From contig JBFWML010000045.1 of NCBI GenBank assembly GCA_050251635.1, positions 1-17,558 of the forward strand: a stretch of DNA of 17,558 nucleotides. Reading direction: 5' to 3'. Positions 13,549 through 17,558 of the stretch are shown piece after piece. The position numbers were made by a program, and so were the translations under genes. The notes beneath the pieces are model-generated. The model was given only the letters and a program-made list of their open reading frames with translations. It ran no database searches and was not told the DNA's origin. The DNA is from JBFWML01 sp050251635. Lineage in GTDB: Bacteria > Campylobacterota > Campylobacteria > Campylobacterales > SZUA-545. Position 1 is the stretch's first letter. Every line of letters begins with the position of its first letter.

Positions 13549-14661
13549 ATGGTTCTTGTTTCCCTCTTGGGCGATTTTGATTCTTCTATTCTTCCTCTGT
13601 TTTTCGAACACAAAGAAAAGCTATCGCTGCACGTTCTGGTTCACGACAAAACCACCCGCGATCAAAAAGAGGCCAGACGGCTGGAAAAGGGGCTTAAAGC
13701 CCTCAAACACAAGTACCGTATCGCGTGTAATCTGGAGACGATCGAGATCGACGAAGATCACTTCAAGGTTATCTTGGCGCTCGGGGAACGGCTGCTCACC
13801 TTGGCACCGCCCGAAGAGCTCTTTCTTAATGTGAGCGACGGGCTGGCCAACGTGGGCATTATTCTGTCCAAGGCGGTTTTGGAACGGGGGGCCAATCTGC
13901 TCATTTACGACCGCTACGACAACCAAGTAAACCACCTCACCCTCGGCGGCATGAAACGGATGCTGCTCTCCAAAAGCATGGGGGTCGAAGATCATCTCAT
14001 TGCCAAGGGATACGATCTGGTCGATTACAAAGACCCCGACGCGCTGGAACGCCGCAGGCCCTATGTGATGGAAATTACCCGCAATTTCCGGCAGTTTCAG
14101 AAGTTCCGCAAACTGGTCATGCGCGAAAAAAAACCCGACGACAACCGTTTTGACTCGATCATTCACTCCCTGTGGCAGCTTGGCGTCGCCACCCGCAAAG
14201 GCCGGGCGCTGGATACCAACTACATTTTGGGCGAGCTGTTTGAAGAGCAAATCTACCATCTGGTGCGGGAGATGGGTTTTGACGACGTGCTTTGCGGCGC
14301 AAAGGTGCATTTTGAAACCATCGACGACACCGCCGTGCAAAACGAATTTGACGTGATGATGATCAAAAACAACCACCTCTATATCATCGAGTGCAAATTC
14401 CGCGACCGTGTGGACGGCGAATATCTCATCTACAAATACGACGCGCTGCTCGACAGGCTCGATCGCGACGGCAAAGTGATGATCGTCAACGTCGCCAGCA
14501 CCGAAGCCAAAGACGCCCTTCGCCGGGGCAAACGCATCCACCACAACTTCGAAAAAGGCACCCTCTACCGCGCCCAACTCAACAACATCCTCATCTACTA
14601 CGAACCCACCCTCGATGTTCCCAAGCTGCGCCAGATGATGCGCCGGTTTTTTGAGGCGTAG
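13549..14661 (+). CDS. Stand-alone CARF-PD-(D/E)XK nuclease, Card1/Can2-like (DUF1887 family)
   Basis: A 370-residue protein of the family that includes the CRISPR ancillary nucleases Card1 and Can2, which are switched on by cyclic oligoadenylate. Residues 1 to about 130 look like a CARF Rossmann domain: VLVSLLGDFDSSILPLFF, then LFLNVSDGLANVGIILSKAV, where family members usually have a TGGTK-like ligand loop. Residues about 130-220 are a linker or winged-helix region. The C-terminal nuclease has Glu230/Glu232 in GELFEEQIYHLV, Asp268 in QNEFDVMMIKNN, and Glu281-Cys-Lys283 in YIIECKF, the complete D-ExK core. The ATG has only a weak GGAT site. A Sel1 gene follows after five bases. No cas gene or CRISPR repeat is visible in the window. 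Confidence 0.82.
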   Translation: MVLVSLLGDFDSSILPLFFEHKEKLSLHVLVHDKTTRDQKEARRLEKGLKALKHKYRIACNLETIEIDEDHFKVILALGERLLTLAPPEELFLNVSDGLANVGIILSKAVLERGANLLIYDRYDNQVNHLTLGGMKRMLLSKSMGVEDHLIAKGYDLVDYKDPDALERRRPYVMEITRNFRQFQKFRKLVMREKKPDDNRFDSIIHSLWQLGVATRKGRALDTNYILGELFEEQIYHLVREMGFDDVLCGAKVHFETIDDTAVQNEFDVMMIKNNHLYIIECKFRDRVDGEYLIYKYDALLDRLDRDGKVMIVNVASTEAKDALRRGKRIHHNFEKGTLYRAQLNNILIYYEPTLDVPKLRQMMRRFFEA

Positions 14662-14666
14662 GTTTT

Positions 14667-15377
14667 ATGTGGGAGGGAATCGCCTTTGCCTTCGCCTTCG
14701 CGGGCGCGATCTATCTGGCCTTTCGCAACGGACCCAACGATCGAGACCGGGGCCTCAAGGCTTTTAAAAACAAGGATTATGCGCGGGCGTGGGCGCTGCT
14801 GGAAAGCTACGCCGAAGACCGCAATACCGACGCCATGCTCCGCGCGGCCTATATGCTCCACTTCGGCCTTGGGGTGGAAAAAGATGAAAAACGGGCCTTT
14901 GAGTATTATCTCCAAGCCGCCGAAGACGGTGTGGGCGGGCTGGAGATGATTCTGGCCAACTTCTATCTCGACGGTCGAAACGGAAAAGCCGACGCCATCC
15001 AAGCGCTCAAATGGTACGAAAAAGCGGCAATCGCCGGCAAGAGTGAGGCAATGCGGCTACTGGGCGACGCCCACGCCGAAGCGCTCGGCACCGTGCAAGA
15101 CTACGTGGAGGCCCACCGCTGGTACAACCTGGCCGCCAGCCGCGGCGACAAGGCCAGCCGCGCCAAACTGCGGCTCATTACCGAAAAGCTCACCGCCGAT
15201 CAGCTTCGCACCGCGCAGGAGCGGGCCAAGCAGCCCCTTGTGCCAGATGTTCCAAAAGCCGGGCCACCGGAGCCGGAAGCGGCACCTCAGGATGAGCCGG
15301 ATGAACCCACGCCGCCCCCTCGAAAGCGCCGAGCGCAAAAACCGGATACGGCGTCATCTCCAGAACAAAATGGGTAA
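14667..15377 (+). CDS. Membrane-anchored Sel1-repeat protein with proline-rich tail
   Basis: The 236 residues begin with one hydrophobic segment, GIAFAFAFAGAIYLAF (residues 4-19), probably a membrane anchor without a cleavage site. Three or so Sel1-like repeats follow at about residues 53-88, 89-125 and 126-161, with typical pieces such as AAYMLHFGLGVEKDEKRAFE and ALKWYEKAAIAGKSEAMRLL. Sel1 repeats are alpha-solenoid protein-binding surfaces. From about residue 190 the chain is a Pro/Glu/Lys-rich tail. The last 62 codons lie antisense to the 3' end of mutY. The gene starts five bases after the CARF nuclease stop and has no promoter of its own, so it is probably co-transcribed and translationally coupled. 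A role as partner or membrane tether of that nuclease is inference. Confidence 0.8.
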   Translation: MWEGIAFAFAFAGAIYLAFRNGPNDRDRGLKAFKNKDYARAWALLESYAEDRNTDAMLRAAYMLHFGLGVEKDEKRAFEYYLQAAEDGVGGLEMILANFYLDGRNGKADAIQALKWYEKAAIAGKSEAMRLLGDAHAEALGTVQDYVEAHRWYNLAASRGDKASRAKLRLITEKLTADQLRTAQERAKQPLVPDVPKAGPPEPEAAPQDEPDEPTPPPRKRRAQKPDTASSPEQNG

Positions 15378-16230
15378 AACCGTGGCGGATTGGCGCTAAC
15401 ACCGCACAGGGTTTGCCGTAGCGATCGGCGGGGTTTTCTTCGATCGGCAGTTGCACCGGCGCATAGAGTCCGCCCCAAACGCCCTTTGCGGGCTGTTTAA
15501 ACAGGGCCACCCTGCCCGCTTCGTCCAGCACCAATACAAGCCAGACGCGCCGAACCGGACGTTCGGGCCGCTTGGCGGGTAACGGCAGGCGGTTTTGCAA
15601 CCCCTGCGCATAGGCCAGACAATCCGCGCCGACCGGGCAGCGTTCGCAGGCGGGTTTGGCGCGGGTGCAAAGCATAGCGCCCAAATCCATAATCGCCTGC
15701 GTATAGGCCGCCGCGCGCGCTTGGGGAGTGACCTGCTCGCTTAAAACCCAAAGCCGTTTGAGCGTTGCGGCAGCACTTGGCGGGGCTTGAAGGGCAGAGT
15801 AGCGCGACAAAACCCGCTTGACGTTGCCGTCCAAAATCACCGCCCGGCGATCGGTTGAAAGCGCCACGATCGCCGCCGCAGTCGATCGGCCAATACCGGG
15901 CAGTTCGCCCAGCGCCGTTTCATCGGCAACCAGATCGCCCCAGCGTTCAAAGGCGATTTTGGCCGCCTTGTGCAGGTTGCGTGCGCGGGCGTAATAGCCC
16001 AGCCCCGCCCACAGGCCAAGCACCGTCTCCTCATCGGCCGCCGCCAGATCGCCCAAGGCGGGAAAGCGGGCCATAAAACGGTCGTAGTAGCCAATCACCG
16101 TCGCCACCTGCGTCTGCTGCAGCATCACCTCGGAAACCCAGACGCGGTACGGCGTGGGATTTTGCTGCCAGGGCAGATCGTGCCGCCCGTGGCGCTCAAA
16201 CCATGCCAACAGCTTTTGCGAGAAACTCAC
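15190..16230 (-). CDS. mutY: Adenine DNA glycosylase MutY
   Basis: Removes adenine mispaired with 8-oxoguanine. The 346 residues show a full MutY: LPWQQNPTPYRVWVSEVMLQ with the catalytic Glu in SEVMLQQTQV, the helix-hairpin-helix LPGIGRSTAAAI, LDGNVKRVLSR with the catalytic Asp, and the [4Fe-4S] ligands in CTRAKPACERCPVGADC (Cys-x6-Cys-x2-Cys-x5-Cys). The C-terminal NUDIX-like lesion-recognition domain runs to GFTHFVLEMT and LPAPVARLLEHL, so the annotated end is real. The start is GTG inside a 4-base overlap with the upstream gene's stop. The final 62 codons and stop are antisense to the Sel1 gene tail, an unusually long convergent overlap. Confidence 0.96.
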   Translation of the reverse strand: MSFSQKLLAWFERHGRHDLPWQQNPTPYRVWVSEVMLQQTQVATVIGYYDRFMARFPALGDLAAADEETVLGLWAGLGYYARARNLHKAAKIAFERWGDLVADETALGELPGIGRSTAAAIVALSTDRRAVILDGNVKRVLSRYSALQAPPSAAATLKRLWVLSEQVTPQARAAAYTQAIMDLGAMLCTRAKPACERCPVGADCLAYAQGLQNRLPLPAKRPERPVRRVWLVLVLDEAGRVALFKQPAKGVWGGLYAPVQLPIEENPADRYGKPCAVLAPIRHGFTHFVLEMTPYPVFALGAFEGAAWVHPAHPEVPLPAPVARLLEHLAQGAAWPAPARCEADRR

Positions 16231-17084
16231 GGCAAAAAGAGCGGGCGCAGATCGTGTTCTTCAATGACAGGCCGCTCTTTGACGCGGTTTTTAAAGAACT
16301 TTTCGCGCTCCTTGCGGATGTCCTGTTCGAGTTTTTGGATTTCGGCCTTCTGCTTGGCTTCGGTTGCCTTGGCGGCGACGCCGGTGAGCGATTCGATCAG
16401 TTTTTTCAACTCCAGCGCGCAGGAAAGGGGCTTGCCCTTAGAAGCTTCGCACCGCAAAGGCAGCGTCACCTGCTGCCACGTTTCATCCACGCCGCAGCGG
16501 TTTTTGAAGGGGCCGTTTAACGAAAGACTCATCGCGCCGCTCAAAACACCCTTTTGGGCGATCAGCTCGCCGCTGAGGACAAACACCCCTTCGATCGCCG
16601 TCAGGTCGCGCAATGCCGTCTCTGCGGGGCGGTAATCAAACTCCAGCCGGTCAAAGGGCTGACGGCGGACGGCGGGGGCTTTGGGCATCGGCTTTCCGCC
16701 CGCAAAGGCCGCCGCGCGGCAATAAAGCTCCGAAAAATCGATTCCGTTGAGATAGCCCGATTCCAGCTGAATCCGGCCGCTTGTTTTTTCATCGATCGCT
16801 TTGCCCGAAGCGATGGGAAACCCGATCGAATCAAAAAAACGTTTGCCGCCATCCGCCTTGGGCAAAGCGGGCGCCTTCAGGGGCGCAAGAGGTTGACGGA
16901 GCGCCTGCGGCTCTTCGACTTCGATCACCGGCGGCTCGATCTCCACAAGGGGCCAGGCAATCTCGATGGGGCCAACGGGCAGCTTGGGCGCAGGGCGGGC
17001 GAGATAACTCCACAGAGCAAGCCCGGCTAAAAAGATCGCAAGGGCTAAAAAAGCGATTTTTTGCCGCCGGGCCGCCTGCTCCAT
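16227..17084 (-). CDS. Unrecognised membrane-anchored protein with C-terminal coiled coil
   Basis: A 285-residue protein I cannot assign. A basic start is followed by one hydrophobic helix at about residues 9-29 (KIAFLALAIFLAGLALWSYL). A proline-rich stretch covers residues 31-77, then comes a globular part with four cysteines (122, 197, 212, 222) that could form disulphides. A strongly charged predicted coiled coil spans about residues 237-270 (AKATEAKQKAEIQKLEQDIR). This looks like an inner-membrane protein with a periplasmic body. It starts one base after the trpC stop and overlaps mutY by four bases, so it is sandwiched in an operon and translated with both. The proline-rich spacer after the anchor recalls periplasm-spanning proteins, but that is only an analogy. 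Confidence 0.75.
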   Translation of the reverse strand: MEQAARRQKIAFLALAIFLAGLALWSYLARPAPKLPVGPIEIAWPLVEIEPPVIEVEEPQALRQPLAPLKAPALPKADGGKRFFDSIGFPIASGKAIDEKTSGRIQLESGYLNGIDFSELYCRAAAFAGGKPMPKAPAVRRQPFDRLEFDYRPAETALRDLTAIEGVFVLSGELIAQKGVLSGAMSLSLNGPFKNRCGVDETWQQVTLPLRCEASKGKPLSCALELKKLIESLTGVAAKATEAKQKAEIQKLEQDIRKEREKFFKNRVKERPVIEEHDLRPLFLP

Positions 17085-17085
17085 C

Positions 17086-17558
17086 CTAGCGGCCCAAAAT
17101 CTCTTTGACCGCTTGCGTCACGTCGCCCTGACGCATGAAATGCTCGCCGATCAAAAACGAATCAACGCCGATTTTATTCAGTTGCACAAGTTGATCGTGG
17201 CTGTGCAAGCCGCTTTCGGCCACGATAATTTTGCCCTGCGGAATCAGCGGAATCAGTTTTTCCGACAGGCTCATATCCATTTCGAAGGTTTCGAGATTGC
17301 GGTGGTTGATACCGATAATATCCGCGCCCGCCATAATCGCCTTGGTCAGGTCGGCGCGATCGTGAATCTCCACCAGCGCTTCCATGCCCAGCCCCCGCGT
17401 CTGTTCCAGCAGGTTTTTCAGCTCCTTGGTTCCCAGCGCGCGGGCAATGAGCAGCACAAAATCCGCGCCGTAAAAAAGCGCCTCTAAAAGCTGATAGCGG
17501 TCAACGATAAAATCCTTGCGCAGCACCGGCAGATGGCAATGGCGGCGGATTTGCAGAT
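17086..17558 (-). CDS. trpC: Indole-3-glycerol phosphate synthase TrpC (partial, N-terminus beyond window)
   Basis: Tryptophan pathway enzyme that closes the indole ring. The C-terminal 156 or so residues of the TIM barrel are present. They begin inside strand/helix 3 with LPVLRKDFIVDRYQLLEA, where LRKDFI carries the catalytic Lys. ADFVLLIARAL, LVEIHDRADL, IIGINHRNLETF, IIVAESGLHSHDQ and DSFLIGEHFMRQGD follow, ending at LGR. The frame stays open through the window edge, and the visible GTG at 17526 is an internal Val codon, not a start. It is followed one base later by the unknown membrane protein and then mutY. No other trp gene is in the window. Confidence 0.96.
   Translation of the reverse strand, partial: LQIRRHCHLPVLRKDFIVDRYQLLEALFYGADFVLLIARALGTKELKNLLEQTRGLGMEALVEIHDRADLTKAIMAGADIIGINHRNLETFEMDMSLSEKLIPLIPQGKIIVAESGLHSHDQLVQLNKIGVDSFLIGEHFMRQGDVTQAVKEILGR

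Noticed and set aside
13621..14577. A 318-codon frame antisense to the CARF nuclease gene
   Set aside because: No motifs or ribosome site; explained by codon bias of the real gene.
13454..17558. CRISPR array near the CARF nuclease
   Set aside because: No regularly spaced direct repeat is visible on either side of the gene.

Overview
The window looks like a chromosomal segment of a member of the Campylobacterota (Epsilonproteobacteria) that is more GC-rich than Campylobacter or Helicobacter. Three things point there: the GroEL and GroES sequences; the compact block glmU-coaBC-uppS-prepilin peptidase-truA, which as I recall resembles the glmU/dfp/uppS/truA neighbourhood of Campylobacter jejuni; and a promoter with periodic T-tracts and a -10 box but no -35 box near 8440-8491. 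I could run no search, so the genus is not assigned.

Layout. 1-1267 (minus): flagellar stator genes motA and motB, with motB cut by the window edge. 1361-6058 (plus): a tightly packed operon of glmU, coaBC, uppS, a type IV prepilin peptidase and truA, with every junction overlapping by 1-4 bases or abutting. It serves cell-wall precursors, coenzyme A, undecaprenyl lipid carrier, pilin processing and tRNA modification. 6123-8060: a one-piece ADP-forming acyl-CoA synthetase with its domains in beta-alpha order. 8080-8381: two tiny membrane-protein genes, the first apparently on a leaderless mRNA. 8382-8856: a gene-poor stretch with a hairpin, two copies of a CTGRCCCC-type motif, a good promoter and a candidate structured RNA of about 260 nt. 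8857-9479: a VapBC toxin-antitoxin pair with its own promoter and a palindromic operator candidate. 9486-11338 (minus): recN followed by a small cupin. 11339-11520: a divergent control region with a CIRCE element. 11521-13453: groES-groEL, closed by a strong terminator. 13549-15377: a stand-alone CARF/PD-(D/E)XK nuclease of the Card1/DUF1887 type, followed five bases later by a membrane-anchored Sel1-repeat protein. 15190-17558 (minus): trpC (partial), an unrecognised membrane-anchored coiled-coil protein, and mutY.

Most of the window is housekeeping. The part most worth attention is 13.5-15.4 kb. There a Card1-like nuclease has no CRISPR array or cas gene within the window, its CARF ligand-loop motif is altered, and a perfect inverted repeat overlaps its promoter. 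It is paired with a Sel1 protein whose proline-rich tail is encoded on the antisense strand of the 3' end of mutY. The second accessory-looking segment is 8.06-9.48 kb (small membrane proteins, RNA candidate, VapBC). Across the window the palindrome CGATCG occurs about 35 times by hand count, several-fold above chance.
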